Origin: Bradyrhizobium sp. CCBAU 53351
GTDB lineage: Bacteria > Pseudomonadota > Alphaproteobacteria > Rhizobiales > Xanthobacteraceae
Assembly (NCBI RefSeq): GCF_015291745.1
Contig: NZ_CP030059.1
Location: forward strand, 1,143,501-1,207,500
Length of the DNA stretch: 64,000 nt
Reading direction: 5' to 3'
The notes under the pieces were generated by a model, which had not been told where the DNA came from, did not search any database, and saw only the letters and a list, made by a program, of their open reading frames with translations. The position numbers and the translations under genes are program-made. Shown here piece after piece: positions 44,958 through 55,243 of this stretch. Position 1 is the first letter of the stretch; every line of letters begins with the position of its first letter.

Positions 44958-45344
44958 TCAGTTCTGCTCCTTCAGATAAGTGATGATGGCAGCGCGCGTC
45001 TCCGGCTTGGCCTGCCGATAAGCCATGACCGCACCGGGAATGACCGCTTGTGGATTGGTCAGCCAGGCGTCGAGCCGGGATTCATCCCAGGCGAAGTCGG
45101 CTTTCGACAGGGCCTCCGAGTACTTGAAACCTTCAGCCTTGCCGGCAGGACGTCCGACGACTTTCATCAGCGGCGGGCCTTGCCGCATCGGTTCAGACGA
45201 ATTCAACGTGTGGCAGACCGCACATTGCTGCTTGAAGAGCGTTACGCCATCCGGCGGCTTTGCGGCCGGCAAGGGCATTTGCGCGTCCGCCGTCCGCACC
45301 ACCAGCACCATCGCGGTGCACAATCCCAGCACGATCGCGCGCAT
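44958..45344 (-). CDS. Small c-type cytochrome
   Basis: 128 aa from the ATG at 45344; the longer frame to 45461 lacks a signal. Signal peptide MRAIVLGLCTAMVLVVRTADA. Class I cytochrome c: haem motif CAVCH (about 42-46), GPPLMKVVGR, and Met ligand in AVMAYRQ near 106. Likely the electron acceptor of the GMC dehydrogenase encoded downstream. Its stop abuts the VOC start with no gap. First gene of the four-gene operon. Confidence 0.9.
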   Translation of the reverse strand: MRAIVLGLCTAMVLVVRTADAQMPLPAAKPPDGVTLFKQQCAVCHTLNSSEPMRQGPPLMKVVGRPAGKAEGFKYSEALSKADFAWDESRLDAWLTNPQAVIPGAVMAYRQAKPETRAAIITYLKEQN

Positions 45345-45645
45345 CGTCAGGAGCCGCCCATCCACATCAACCTGCGCAACTCTAGGCGGCGTCAGATGGG
45401 CTGTGGTAGTAGCGGGCTGTTTTGCGGCGAGCGGAGTTGCTCGCGGCGCGTGGTGTTCCACGCCGCCTTATATGCGGAGCACAATTCCGCGAAACCGCCG
45501 TCAAATCCCTAAACGATCACCACACGAGGCGCATTGCATGGCGTTCGCGCCGCTTAATGACTTTATGCGATGCGATGGGTCGGCGCAGGCAAGCGGCGTC
45601 GAGAACGGCCGAGCCATTCATCGCGCGAAAATCCAGGAGAAATGG

Positions 45646-45954
45646 ATGAAGTTGGTGAAGACCTCGATGATCGCATGCGCTCTGTCGGCCCTTATTGCGA
45701 CGCCCGTTCTCGCGCAGAGCGCACCCCCGACCGCCAAGCCGGGCGGCACCGTGCAAAGCAAACCCATGCAAGGCAGCACGATGGGCAGCGGCGATGACGA
45801 GATGAATGCTCAGCCGGGCGCCGCGGGCGAGAAGACCGGCATGAAGTCGACCAAGGGCACCAAAGGTACGGTCGGCACCACGGGCAGCGCTGCGCACAAG
45901 GGAACCGCCGACGATGCGGCGACGGGCGGCGCAGCTCCATCCAAGCGCTACTGA
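45646..45954 (+). CDS. Small secreted low-complexity protein
   Basis: 102 aa from the ATG at 45646 (MKLVKTSMIACALSALIATPVLA), with AGGAG 6 nt upstream; a frame-shifted ATG at 45642 is not used. The mature part is disordered and made of Gly, Thr, Lys, Ala and Ser (GTKGTVGTTGSAAHKGT). Such periplasmic proteins are common in Bradyrhizobium and of unknown role. A clear terminator follows. Confidence 0.8.
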   Translation: MKLVKTSMIACALSALIATPVLAQSAPPTAKPGGTVQSKPMQGSTMGSGDDEMNAQPGAAGEKTGMKSTKGTKGTVGTTGSAAHKGTADDAATGGAAPSKRY

Positions 45955-45973
45955 TCCCGCCGGTGAAGCGGCT

Positions 45974-46005
45974 AAACTCCGGTCGCCTCGCGGCCGGAGT
46001 TTTTT
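45974..46005 (+). terminator. Rho-independent terminator
   Basis: AAACTCCGG / CCGGAGTTT stem with an internal CGC/GCG pairing, followed by TTTTTT. It serves the small secreted gene and also lies 13 bp before the convergent arfB stop. Confidence 0.9.
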
Positions 46006-46017
46006 CGGCTGCGCCTG

Positions 46018-46434
46018 CTAATCGTCGAAGCTCCGGCCGCGTCCGGCCTTGACGTCGCTGCGGCGCTTTTTGCCGTCGAGCCGGCGTTGCTTGGACCCGA
46101 AAGTCGGCTTTGTCGCGCGCCGCGGCTTCGGCCGCACCATCGCCTCGCTCAGGATGTCGACCAGCCGATCGATGGCGTCCTGTCGATTGCGCTCCTGGGT
46201 GCGGAAGCGCTGGGCGTGGATCACGATCACGCCGTCCTTGGTCATGCGCTGGCCGGCGATGCGGGCGAGCCGGATCGCCGCGTCCTCCGGGATCGTCAGC
46301 TTGCGCGTGTCGAAGCGCAGCTGGGCCGAGGTCGAGACCTTGTTGACGTTCTGCCCGCCCGGGCCGGAGGCGCGGACAAAGCCGATCTCGATGTCGTCCT
46401 CGTCGATGACGAGATCGCGGGATATCCGCAGCAT
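46018..46434 (-). CDS. arfB: Ribosome-rescue peptidyl-tRNA hydrolase ArfB
   Basis: 138 aa from the ATG at 46434 (MLRISRDLVID). Class I release-factor catalytic domain with GGQ in GPGGQNVNKVST (about 24-35). The C-terminal basic tail (PKPRRATKPTFGSKQRR...KKRRSDVKAGRGRS) enters the empty mRNA channel of stalled ribosomes. ArfB releases the chain from non-stop complexes as a back-up to tmRNA. Length and tail match YaeJ. Confidence 0.95.
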   Translation of the reverse strand: MLRISRDLVIDEDDIEIGFVRASGPGGQNVNKVSTSAQLRFDTRKLTIPEDAAIRLARIAGQRMTKDGVIVIHAQRFRTQERNRQDAIDRLVDILSEAMVRPKPRRATKPTFGSKQRRLDGKKRRSDVKAGRGRSFDD

Positions 46435-46550
46435 GATGGCACCATCTGTGATGTCCGGACATATCGCGGACGTCAGATTTCGGCAATGGTGCATGCTGAA
46501 AACGCAAATGGCCGGGGCGAGCCCGGCCATTGCAGTCGACGTTGGAGGTC

Positions 46551-47915
46551 TCAGTTCGACTTCGTCGCCGGAGCGGCCGGCTGTGCCGCGGCCTGCGGGG
46601 CGCGGCCGACGACGACGGTCAGGAGGCCCTGGCCCCAGAGGCGCTTGGCGGCGGCCTTGGCGTCGTCCAGCGTCACGGCGTCGACGATGGCGTTGCGCTT
46701 CTCGATATAGTCGATCGGCAGCTTGTCCTGCTGGTACTGCAGCAGCGCCTGCGCCAGCTTGGAGGAGGTGTCGAGCGCCAGCATCTGCGAGCCCTTGAGG
46801 TAGGACTTGGCCTCGTCGAGCTCCTTCTGCGTGGGGCCTTCCTCGGCAATGCGACGGACTTCCTTGTCGATGGCCTCGATCGTGTCGCTGGCACGGTCGG
46901 CGCGCGTGCCGGTATTGCCGATGAACACCGCCGAATGCTGCATCCAGAGCAGCGATTCGAACACGGAATAGGCGAGGCCGCGCTTCTCGCGGACCTCGCG
47001 ATAGAGGCGCGAGGACAATCCACCGCCGCCGAGGATGTGGTTGACGACATAGGCGGCCATGAAGTTGGGATCGCTGCGCTTCACCCCGGGACCGCCGAAG
47101 GTGATCACGGTCTGCGGCACGTCGAGGGTCACGAAGGCGCGTTGCGGCGGCTTTGCGGCCTCGACGTCGGGGACCGGCGTGAGGTTGGCCTTGGCGGGGA
47201 GGCTGCCGAAGGTGTGGTCGAGCAGCTTGCCGAGCGTCGCCGGATCGACGTCGCCGACGACTGCGATCTTGAGCCCATCCTTGGCAAGCACGCGGCCGAC
47301 ATAGTCCTTCATGTCGGCGACCGTGATGGTCGGCACGCTGTCGAGGTTGCCGTTGCTCTGCCGGCCGTAGGGATGATCGCCGAAGGCGACCTCGAGGAAT
47401 TTGCGGCTCGCCAGCGAGGTCGGGTTGGTGGTCTCGCGGCGCAGGCCGGAGATGACCTGCGAGCGGATGCGCTCGACATCGGCGGTGTCGAAATGCGGCG
47501 AGGTCAGTGCGCTGCGCAAGAGGTCGAAGGCCTCGTCCTTGTTGTCACGCAGCATGCGCAGGCTGCCGCGGAAGGTGTCGCGGGTGGCGCTGAAGGAGAG
47601 CTCGATGGCGCGGCGGTCGAGCCGCTCGTGGAAGGTCTTGGAATCGAGGTCGCCGGAGCCTTCGTCGAGCAGATCGCCGACCAGATTGGCGACGCCCGGC
47701 TTGTCCTTGGGATCCTGCGCCGAGCCGCCGGCAAAGGAATATTCCATGGCGATCAGCGGCACGGTCGCGTCCTGCACGAACCAGGCTTCGATGCCGCCCG
47801 GCGAGGTCAGGTGCTGGATCTTGGCAGCGGCCAGCGACGGCGTCACCGCGGCCAGCGCGAGTGCCGCGCCGGAGGCGAGAGAGAATGCAATGCGTCGAAG
47901 GAAGGGATAGGTCAC
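46551..47915 (-). CDS. M16 peptidase-like protein without zinc motif
   Basis: 454 aa from the GTG at 47915, with GAGGAG 8 nt upstream; it overlaps the upstream M16 stop by 4 bp. Signal peptide then two M16-type halves. The HxxEH zinc motif is missing: the aligned place reads GVANLVGDLLDEGSGD. The conserved 'GGGGLSSRLYREVREKRGLAYSV' region of the partner subunit is intact (about 300-322). It most likely pairs with the active subunit encoded upstream, as in bacterial M16B heterodimers. Confidence 0.92.
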   Translation of the reverse strand: MTYPFLRRIAFSLASGAALALAAVTPSLAAAKIQHLTSPGGIEAWFVQDATVPLIAMEYSFAGGSAQDPKDKPGVANLVGDLLDEGSGDLDSKTFHERLDRRAIELSFSATRDTFRGSLRMLRDNKDEAFDLLRSALTSPHFDTADVERIRSQVISGLRRETTNPTSLASRKFLEVAFGDHPYGRQSNGNLDSVPTITVADMKDYVGRVLAKDGLKIAVVGDVDPATLGKLLDHTFGSLPAKANLTPVPDVEAAKPPQRAFVTLDVPQTVITFGGPGVKRSDPNFMAAYVVNHILGGGGLSSRLYREVREKRGLAYSVFESLLWMQHSAVFIGNTGTRADRASDTIEAIDKEVRRIAEEGPTQKELDEAKSYLKGSQMLALDTSSKLAQALLQYQQDKLPIDYIEKRNAIVDAVTLDDAKAAAKRLWGQGLLTVVVGRAPQAAAQPAAPATKSN

Positions 47916-49303
47916 GAACGCTTCTCCTCGCGCTTGGTCGTCGCGGTATCCTTGATCAGATAGCCCGTGACCGAGCGCTTCTTCTCGAGCCATTTCTGCG
48001 CGACGGCACGGACTTGCTCGGCGGTGACCGCGCGGATGCGGTCGGGCCAGCTCCTGATGTCCTCGATCGACAGGCCCGTGGTCAGCGCGCCGCCATACCA
48101 GCGTGCCAGCACCGCCTGGTTGTCCTGGGCGTAGATCGCTTCCGCGATGAGCTGGGTCTTCACACGCTCCAGGTCCTCGGCGCGGATCGGGTTTTGCGCG
48201 ACGTTGGCGATGACGCCGTCGACCGCCTGCTCGACGTCGGCAAAGCTGACGCCGGGCTTCGGCGCCGCGGAGATCGCGAACTGGGTCGGGTCGAGCGAGA
48301 TGCTCGAATAGCTGGCATTGGCGGAGATCGCGAGCGGCTTGTCGACGACGAGCGCGCGGTAGAGATAGGAATTGCTGCCGCTGCCCATCAGCTGCGCCAG
48401 CACGTCGAGGGCCGCGCTCTCACCGGCCGCGGCCGTGGTCGCCGAGGGCACGAGATAATAGCGGCGCATGCTCGGCTGCTCGACGCGCGGGTCGGCCAGC
48501 GTGACGGTGCGCGGGGCAGCGGGCTCCGGCTCCTGCGGGCGGACACGGCGTGCCGGGATCGCAGGCTGCGCCGGGATCGCGCCGAAATTGCGCTCGACCA
48601 GCGGGCGGATGTCGGCGGCCTCGACGTCGCCGGCGATCACCAGGATCGCGTTGTTCGGCGCATAGAAGCGGCGGTAGAAGGCAAGCGCGTCCTCGCGATC
48701 GAGCTTCTCGATCTCCTGATGCCAGCCGATCACCGGACGGCCGTAGGGATGATTGAGATAGAGCGCGGCCATGATCTGCTCGTTCAGCCGCGCGTCCGGA
48801 TTGTTGGCGACGCGCATGTTGTATTCTTCGAGCACCACGTCGCGCTCGGGCAGCACGTTCTCGTCCTTGAGGATCAGGCCGGTCATACGGTCGGCCTCGA
48901 ACTCCATCATGGTCGGCAGCTGCTCTTTCGGCACACGCTGGTAGTAATTGGTGTAGTCGACCGAGGTCGAAGCGTTCTCGTTGCCGCCGACGCGGAGCAC
49001 CGTCTGGGAGAATTCGCCGACGGGATGCTTCGAGGTGCCCTTGAACATCAAATGCTCGAGGAAGTGCGCGAGCCCGGACTTGCCCGGCGTCTCGTCGGCC
49101 GAGCCGACCTTGTACCAGATCATCTCAGTGACGACGGGGGTGCGGTGATCGGGAATCACCACGACCTGCATGCCGTTGGGAAGCGTGAAGCTGGCGGGCG
49201 GGGCGGATGTGACCGTGGTCTGGGCGAGGGCCGCGCCCGCTGTCAGGGCACTGGTCGAAAGCAGCGCGGCAAGGAGGCAGGCAGCCGATCGGTTTGCGGA
49301 CAT
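47912..49303 (-). CDS. M16 zinc peptidase, exported
   Basis: 463 aa from the ATG at 49303 (an adjacent ATG at 49306 is possible), with AGGGA upstream. Signal peptide to about residue 28. Zinc motif HFLEH (80-84) with Glu83 as catalytic base, a distal Glu ligand in VVLEEYNMR, and the family-typical HPYGRPVIGWHQEIE. Pitrilysin/processing-peptidase fold. Probably forms a periplasmic complex with the motif-lacking partner downstream to degrade peptides. Confidence 0.94.
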   Translation of the reverse strand: MSANRSAACLLAALLSTSALTAGAALAQTTVTSAPPASFTLPNGMQVVVIPDHRTPVVTEMIWYKVGSADETPGKSGLAHFLEHLMFKGTSKHPVGEFSQTVLRVGGNENASTSVDYTNYYQRVPKEQLPTMMEFEADRMTGLILKDENVLPERDVVLEEYNMRVANNPDARLNEQIMAALYLNHPYGRPVIGWHQEIEKLDREDALAFYRRFYAPNNAILVIAGDVEAADIRPLVERNFGAIPAQPAIPARRVRPQEPEPAAPRTVTLADPRVEQPSMRRYYLVPSATTAAAGESAALDVLAQLMGSGSNSYLYRALVVDKPLAISANASYSSISLDPTQFAISAAPKPGVSFADVEQAVDGVIANVAQNPIRAEDLERVKTQLIAEAIYAQDNQAVLARWYGGALTTGLSIEDIRSWPDRIRAVTAEQVRAVAQKWLEKKRSVTGYLIKDTATTKREEKRS

Positions 49304-49495
49304 CATGATCCCTAGTGAAAGGCCGAGTCCGGATGTCCGGCTCGAAAGGCACGGCATGGTACACCGTGCGGCTGAGGCTTCGCGTCACGAAGCAGAGAAC
49401 TCAACGCGGTGGCAAGTTACTGATAGGCAATTTATGGACTGCGGCCGGCGTGCATGACACGCCGGCTTCGGGGCCGCTTCTATGAGACAGGAACG

Positions 49496-50224
49496 CTATT
49501 GTTCCTTGTCCTTGCCCGACATGATGTCGAAATAGGTCCGCCGTGTCTTGTCCGGTCCGGCGCCATAGGCGTAGTTCGGCGAAGGCGTCTGATAGCCCGC
49601 GGGCGGCTCGACCAGCGACTGTCGCGGCGGTTCGCTGGTGAATTTCTTCTCTTCGGTGGCGTTGCCGCCCTTCATCATATTCCACAGGCCGCCGGAGAAG
49701 CCGAGCTCGGCGGGGCTGAGCGACGGATTGCCGTTGGTGCCCGGCTGGATCGGATCATTGCTGGTCCGGGGGGCGGCGGCGACCTGGCCGGCCTTCATCT
49801 CGGCGGGCGTCAGCTGTCGGGCGGCCTGCCAGTTCTCGGTTTCCTTGGTCGCCTTCCTGCGCGCGGCGATGGCTTCCTTGCGGCGCTTTTCCTCGGGATC
49901 CTTGGGCCAGTTCGGCGCAGCCTTGGCTTCGGTCGCAGGCGGCGGCAGATCGAGCTTGGGCGGCACGACCAGCGGCGAGCGCTCGCGGTATTCGATGCCC
50001 TTCTTCTCCATGCTCTTGGCGCCGATGCCGGACATCAGATTGTCGATGATCTTCTCTTCGAAGGTCATGCCGTCATCTTCATCGTCGTCGTCACCGGCGC
50101 GGGCCGCACCAGCCGACATGACGACGAGACCGACGCCGAGTACGGCAGCGGACAATTTCAACGCCTGCCAGAACCCCGATTGGGGGTCTCGAACCATCGA
50201 ACCGCTGGTCTTCGAGCTGCGCAT
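49496..50224 (-). CDS. Exported protein of unknown function
   Basis: 242 aa from the ATG at 50224; a TTG start at 50263 with 13 more residues is possible. A hydrophobic segment (about 18-38, WQALKLSAAVLGVGLVVMSA) ends AARA, consistent with a signal peptide or anchor. Then DDDDEDDGMTFEEKIIDNLM, a helical Lys/Glu/Arg segment (EEKRRKEAIAARRKATKE), and a Pro/Tyr-rich end. No motif recognised. Lies between lspA and the M16 genes, same strand. Confidence 0.8.
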   Translation of the reverse strand: MRSSKTSGSMVRDPQSGFWQALKLSAAVLGVGLVVMSAGAARAGDDDDEDDGMTFEEKIIDNLMSGIGAKSMEKKGIEYRERSPLVVPPKLDLPPPATEAKAAPNWPKDPEEKRRKEAIAARRKATKETENWQAARQLTPAEMKAGQVAAAPRTSNDPIQPGTNGNPSLSPAELGFSGGLWNMMKGGNATEEKKFTSEPPRQSLVEPPAGYQTPSPNYAYGAGPDKTRRTYFDIMSGKDKEQ

Positions 50225-50320
50225 TACTGTACCTGTTCCATATTGTGGCAGATTGCCGCTCAAACGCGGCCGCCCCCTCGCAAAAGCCGGGTTCCACCTG
50301 CCGGTCCGTATCGGCCGGGA

Positions 50321-50815
50321 TCAGGGCGCTTTTGCGGCGGGTACCCCCAGGAAGGAATCATACAATAGCCCCGCCACCCCAGCAACGATCGCCACGTCCG
50401 CGAGGTTAAACACATACCAATTATAGGTATTTCCGCCGATCTCGATGTGGAACAGCGCGAAATCGACCACCGCGCCATAGGCCAGGCGGTCGATGCCGTT
50501 GCCGATGGCGCCGCCGATGATCAGCCCCAGGGCGACGGTCGCAAGCCGGGTTTGCGAACGGGCCATCCAGATCGCCAGGGCGACCACGGCGATGACCTTG
50601 ACGGCCATCAGCGCGAGCTGCGCGGCCTGGCCGTCGTTCTGCAGCCAGCCGAAGCTGATGCCGATATTCCAGGCCAGCACCAAATCGAAGAACGGCGTCA
50701 CCTTCACGACCCCGCGGCGGGCGAGGTCGAACCCGTTCAGCAGCCAGAGCTTCGAGGCCTGGTCGGCCACGAGGGTCGCCAATGCCGCGAGGATGCCGGC
50801 GCCGAGCGGGGACAT
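50321..50815 (-). CDS. lspA: Lipoprotein signal peptidase LspA
   Basis: 164 aa from the ATG at 50815 (MSPLGAGILAALATLV); the frame extends to 50851 inside ileS. Four transmembrane helices. Catalytic Asp pair in GGAIGNGIDRLAYGAVVDF (about 105-123) and NLADVAIVAG (about 137-146). It cleaves the signal peptide of prolipoproteins such as the one at 4.3 kb. Overlaps or abuts ileS, the usual ribF-ileS-lspA order. Confidence 0.96.
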   Translation of the reverse strand: MSPLGAGILAALATLVADQASKLWLLNGFDLARRGVVKVTPFFDLVLAWNIGISFGWLQNDGQAAQLALMAVKVIAVVALAIWMARSQTRLATVALGLIIGGAIGNGIDRLAYGAVVDFALFHIEIGGNTYNWYVFNLADVAIVAGVAGLLYDSFLGVPAAKAP

Positions 50816-50823
50816 GGCCGGAA

Positions 50824-53823
50824 TCAGACCGCTACCCCCAACGCCTTCCATTCGCGCAGCGCCTTGGCATCGCGCGGGGTGACGTCGGGATATTCAGCGT
50901 CTTCGCCCACCATCGGGGAGATCTTCCAGGAGCGGGCGCATTTGGTGCCGACCGCCTTCTCCACCACGACCGCGACACCGGGCACGGCATCGAGACGGAA
51001 CGCCGAAGCCGGCGCCTCGCCCTCGCGCACCTCGTAATTCGAGGTGATGCAGACTTCAGCCAGGTCGATGTCGAACAGCGTCGCCAGCATCGCGCGGTCC
51101 GCGACATAGATCACGGGCGACGCCTCCAGCGACGAGCCGATGTTCTTGGCGGCGCGTTCGAGCTCGAGCGCGCCGGTGACGACGCGGCGCACGTTGCGGA
51201 TCGTCTCCCACTTCGCGGCGAGCTTGTCGTCGCGGAAGCCTTCGAGATCCGTCGGGAACAGCGTCAGGTGCACCGACGGCTCGGCGTCGGGCCGGTACAT
51301 GCGCCAGCCTTCCTCCGCGGTGAAGCTCAGGATCGGCGCCAACCACTTCAGGATCGAGGTGCACAACAGGTCGATCGTGGTCAGCGCCGCCTTGCGCGTC
51401 AGCGAGGACGGCGGATCGCAATACAGCGTGTCCTTGCGGATGTCGAAATAGAACGCGGAGAGCTCGCTGTTGAGGAAGGCGGAGAGGGTCGCGACCACGG
51501 TCTTGTAGTCGAACTCGCGATAGGCCTTGTCGACGGCGGCCGCGCGCATCGCGAGCTCGTGCAGCATCAGCCGCTCGAGCTCGGGCATGTCGGCGGGGGC
51601 GACGGCCTCAGCCGGCTTGTAATGATGCAGCGTGCCGAGCATCCAGCGCACGGTGTTGCGCAGCTTGCGGTAGGTCTCGACCGTGTTCTTCAGGATCTCG
51701 GGGCCGATGCGCTGGTCGTCGGTGTAGTCGCAGGACGCGACCCAGAGCCGGAGGATGTCGGCGCCGGATTCCTTGATGACCGCCTGCGGCTCGATGGTGT
51801 TGCCGAGCGACTTCGACATCTTGCGGCCGTCCTCGGCCTGGGTGAAGCCGTGGGTCAGCACGATGTCGTAGGGTGCGCGGCCGCGCGTGCCGCAGCTTTC
51901 CAGCAGCGAGGAGTGGAACCAGCCGCGATGCTGGTCCGAGCCCTCGAGGTACATCACCGTGTCGGTGCCGCCGTCGACCTTGCGCTTGATGCCGGCGAGC
52001 CCGGGAAACTGCACGGGGTCTTCGAGCACGAAGGCGTGGGTCGAGCCGGAATCGAACCAGACGTCGAGAATGTCGTCGACCTTCTGCCAATCCTCGCTCG
52101 CGCGCGATCCCAGGAAGCGCTCGCGCGCGCCCGTCGCGTACCAGGCGTCGGCGCCTTCCTTCTCGAAGGCTTCGCCGATGCGGGCGTTGACCGCCTCGTC
52201 CTGCAGGATCTCGGCGGAGCCGTCGCCCTTCTCGCGCACGAACACGGCGATCGGCACGCCCCAGGCGCGCTGGCGCGAGATCACCCAGTCGGGCCGCGCC
52301 TCGATCATGCCGTTGATGCGGTTCTCGCCCGACGGCGGCACCCATTGCGTCACCGAGATCGCGTGCAGCGCGCGGGCGCGCAGCGTGTCGCCGCTCTTGG
52401 CCTTGCCGCTCTGCGCCACGTCCTTGTCCATGGCGATGAACCATTGCGGCGTGTTGCGGAAGATCACCGGCTTCTTGGAGCGCCAGGAGTGCGGGTATTG
52501 ATGCTTCAGCCGGCCGCGGGCGAGCAGCATGCCGCGTTCGACGAGCGCCTTGATCACGGCCTCGTTGGCATCGCCCTTCTCGCCCTTGTCGTTGATGACA
52601 CGCTTGCCGGCAAAACCCGGCGCATGATCGGTGTAGCCGCCGTTCTCGTCGACGGTGTAGGGGATCGCCGTATTGATGCCGCGCGCATCGAGGTCGCGCG
52701 CCTGCGCCATCCAGTCATCGAAGTCCTCGCGGCCATGGCCGGGCGCGGTGTGCACGAAGCCGGTACCGGTGTCGTCGGTGACGTGGTCGCCGGGCAGCAG
52801 CGGCACGATGAAGTCGTAGCCGCCGGCAAGCCCCTTGAGCGGATGGGCGCATTCGATCGCGTCCATGGTGTCGCCGGGGACGTCGCGAACCTTCTCGTAA
52901 GCACTCACGCGCGCCTGCTTGAAGACCTCTTCGGCCAGTGCGTCGGCGAGGATCAGGAGATCGCCGGTCTTGGTCCAATTGTCGGCGGGCGCGTCCGTCA
53001 CCTTGTACAGGCCGTAGGCGATCTTCGGCGAGAACGAGATGGCGCGGTTACCGGGCAGCGTCCAGGGCGTGGTGGTCCAGATCACGACGCTTGCGGCGGC
53101 GAGGGCACCGTGCGCGGGGGAGGTGACCGGGAATTTCACCCACACCGTATCGGAGGTGTAGTCCTCGTACTCGACCTCGGCTTCGGCCAGCGCGGTCTTC
53201 TCGACCACGCTCCACATCACCGGCTTGGAGCCGCGATAGAGCGTGCCGTTGGCGGCGAACTTCATCAGCTCGCGCGCGATCTGGGCCTCGGCCGGGAAGC
53301 TCATGGTGGCGTAGGGATGGTCCCAGTCGCCGATGACGCCGAGGCGCTTGAATTCCTCGCGCTGCACGCCGAGCCAATGCGTGGCGTAGGCGCGGCACTC
53401 CCGGCGGAAATCGATCATCGCGGCACTGTCGCGGAAGTCGGGCTTCTGCTTGCCCTTCTTGCGATAGTGCTCCTCCTCGACCTTCCACTCGATCGGCAGG
53501 CCGTGGCAGTCCCAGCCGGGCACGTAGTTGGAGTCGAAGCCGAGCATCTGCTGGCTCTTGGTGACGAGATCCTTGAGGATCTTGTTCAGCGCCGTGCCGA
53601 TATGGATGTTGCCGTTGGCGTAGGGCGGGCCGTCATGCAGCACGAATTTGGCGCGGCCCTTCGCGGTTTGGCGCAGCTTCTCGTAGAGGCCGATCTCGTA
53701 CCAGCGCTTGAGGATCTCCGGCTCGCGCTGCGGCAGGCCGGCGCGCATCGGGAATTCGGTCTGCGGCAGGAACAGGGTCTTCGAATAGTCTTTGGTGTCG
53801 GACTTTTGCGGCTTTTCGGACAT
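50824..53823 (-). CDS. ileS: Isoleucyl-tRNA synthetase
   Basis: 999 aa. Class I synthetase: HIGT (74-77) in [24 protein letters not shown] near 108, KMSKS (668-672), and a long editing (CP1) domain between. Ends [12 protein letters not shown]; a C-terminal zinc ribbon is not evident, which is a known variant in alphaproteobacteria. Charges tRNA-Ile. It lies between ribF and lspA. Confidence 0.97.
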   Translation of the reverse strand: MSEKPQKSDTKDYSKTLFLPQTEFPMRAGLPQREPEILKRWYEIGLYEKLRQTAKGRAKFVLHDGPPYANGNIHIGTALNKILKDLVTKSQQMLGFDSNYVPGWDCHGLPIEWKVEEEHYRKKGKQKPDFRDSAAMIDFRRECRAYATHWLGVQREEFKRLGVIGDWDHPYATMSFPAEAQIARELMKFAANGTLYRGSKPVMWSVVEKTALAEAEVEYEDYTSDTVWVKFPVTSPAHGALAAASVVIWTTTPWTLPGNRAISFSPKIAYGLYKVTDAPADNWTKTGDLLILADALAEEVFKQARVSAYEKVRDVPGDTMDAIECAHPLKGLAGGYDFIVPLLPGDHVTDDTGTGFVHTAPGHGREDFDDWMAQARDLDARGINTAIPYTVDENGGYTDHAPGFAGKRVINDKGEKGDANEAVIKALVERGMLLARGRLKHQYPHSWRSKKPVIFRNTPQWFIAMDKDVAQSGKAKSGDTLRARALHAISVTQWVPPSGENRINGMIEARPDWVISRQRAWGVPIAVFVREKGDGSAEILQDEAVNARIGEAFEKEGADAWYATGARERFLGSRASEDWQKVDDILDVWFDSGSTHAFVLEDPVQFPGLAGIKRKVDGGTDTVMYLEGSDQHRGWFHSSLLESCGTRGRAPYDIVLTHGFTQAEDGRKMSKSLGNTIEPQAVIKESGADILRLWVASCDYTDDQRIGPEILKNTVETYRKLRNTVRWMLGTLHHYKPAEAVAPADMPELERLMLHELAMRAAAVDKAYREFDYKTVVATLSAFLNSELSAFYFDIRKDTLYCDPPSSLTRKAALTTIDLLCTSILKWLAPILSFTAEEGWRMYRPDAEPSVHLTLFPTDLEGFRDDKLAAKWETIRNVRRVVTGALELERAAKNIGSSLEASPVIYVADRAMLATLFDIDLAEVCITSNYEVREGEAPASAFRLDAVPGVAVVVEKAVGTKCARSWKISPMVGEDAEYPDVTPRDAKALREWKALGVAV

Positions 53824-54030
53824 GGGGCTGACTGGCTCGGAATGGCGCGGGAACGGATGGCGATGCGGAATCGCGGGGGTGAAACGACCAAAATCCCGGT
53901 CTTGCGCCGAGCCTTTAGGCTCAGGCGGAAGCCGGGCCGCTAATCCCTATGATGCGCCGCGCAAACATGGGCTCTCCATAGCAGGGGGCCAAAGGAAGCG
54001 CAAAGGTTCGGGAAAGGCCGGGATCAGCCC

Positions 54031-55014
54031 TCAATCGAGGGCGCCGAGCCGCGGAAACGCGTCCGGAGCGGCGGCCAGGATGGCGCGGGCGCGGGCGGAA
54101 TCGTCGTCCATCTGCCGGATCAGGGCCTCGATACCCTCGAATTTCAGCTCCTCGCGGATGAAGCCGATGAAGGCGCAGTCCAGCACCTGCCCGTAGAGGT
54201 CGCCCTTGAAGTCGAACAGGAAGATTTCCAGCAGCGGGGCACCGTTGTCGAAGGTCGGGCGGCGGCCGAAGCTGGCGACCCCGTCGAGCCGCACCTGATC
54301 CTTTCCTTGGCCGCGGCCGACCCGCACCGCATAGATGCCGTGCTTCAGCCCGCAATTGGCGTCCAGGCGGATATTGGCGGTGGGGTAGCCGAGATCGCGG
54401 CCGCGCTTCTCGCCGTGGATCACCTCGCCGGTGATGAACCAGGGCGCGCTCAGCATGGTGGTGGCCTCGTCGAGCTGGCCTTCGGCGAGGGCGATCCGGA
54501 TCGCGCTGGAGGACACCGGCCGCTCGTCGATGTCGACATGCGGCTGCACGTCGACCTCGATGCCGAGCCGGGGCGCCTCGTTGACCAGCAGGCTGGGCGA
54601 ACCGACGCGTCCCTTGCCGAAATGGAAGTCGTAGCCGACCGCGATCCCGCTGACGCCGAGCCGCCCGATCAGGTCATGGTGAATGAAATCTTGCGCGCTG
54701 GTCCCGGCGCGCGCCTTGTCGAAGGTCATGACCACGGCGCCGGCAAGCCCTGTCCCGGCCAGGAGCCGCAGCTTGGCCCGTTCGTCCGTCAGGCGGAACT
54801 GCGGGGTGTTGGGGCTGAAAAACCGCCTTGGATGCGGCTCGAAGGTCAGCGCCAGCGCAGGACGGCCATGCGCCCGGCCCATTTCCAGGGCGGCGGCGAT
54901 CACGGCGCGGTGACCGAGATGGACCCCGTCGAAATTGCCCATGGCGACCACGGCGCCCCTTGGAATCGCGGAGTTCGGCGTGGTGTCGCGGATAACGTTA
55001 AAATGCGGGGCCAT
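54031..55014 (-). CDS. ribF: Bifunctional riboflavin kinase / FAD synthetase RibF
   Basis: 327 aa. FMN adenylyltransferase part with VVAMGNFDGVHLGHRAVI (about 22-39) and the ISSAIR-type motif (VSSSAIRIALAEG, about 165). The C-terminal flavokinase has GRDLGYPTANIRL (about 205-217) and 'KHGIYAVRVG'. Makes FMN and FAD. Starts 0.2 kb upstream of ileS, same strand. Confidence 0.96.
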   Translation of the reverse strand: MAPHFNVIRDTTPNSAIPRGAVVAMGNFDGVHLGHRAVIAAALEMGRAHGRPALALTFEPHPRRFFSPNTPQFRLTDERAKLRLLAGTGLAGAVVMTFDKARAGTSAQDFIHHDLIGRLGVSGIAVGYDFHFGKGRVGSPSLLVNEAPRLGIEVDVQPHVDIDERPVSSSAIRIALAEGQLDEATTMLSAPWFITGEVIHGEKRGRDLGYPTANIRLDANCGLKHGIYAVRVGRGQGKDQVRLDGVASFGRRPTFDNGAPLLEIFLFDFKGDLYGQVLDCAFIGFIREELKFEGIEALIRQMDDDSARARAILAAAPDAFPRLGALD

Positions 55015-55243
55015 CAGGGGAATTCTCGAACCGGCGGGACCGTCCGGGACCGTGGCGCGACGGGCCCGATGAAGTCAAGCGGAAGGGGGCGGGGCGTATC
55101 GAACGCAATTTCAGTTCTTTCGGGGCGCCCCCAATTAACGCGCTGTTTAACGCCTTGGTGCTAGTCCTTGCATCTGGAACAGGCGGGCTCCGGCCCGGCA
55201 GGTCCGATCGTAATATTCCTGGGTATGCGTTGGGGGAGTCGAG

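Noticed and set aside
50782..53943. 1053-codon open frame on the plus strand
   Set aside because: It lies fully antisense to ileS, whose synthetase motifs are unmistakable; the product is His/Arg/Leu-rich shadow sequence.
55135..55150. CtrA-like site TTAA-N-TTAA upstream of the cheY-like gene
   Set aside because: The spacer is 8, not the 7 of the CtrA consensus, and no promoter boxes align with it.
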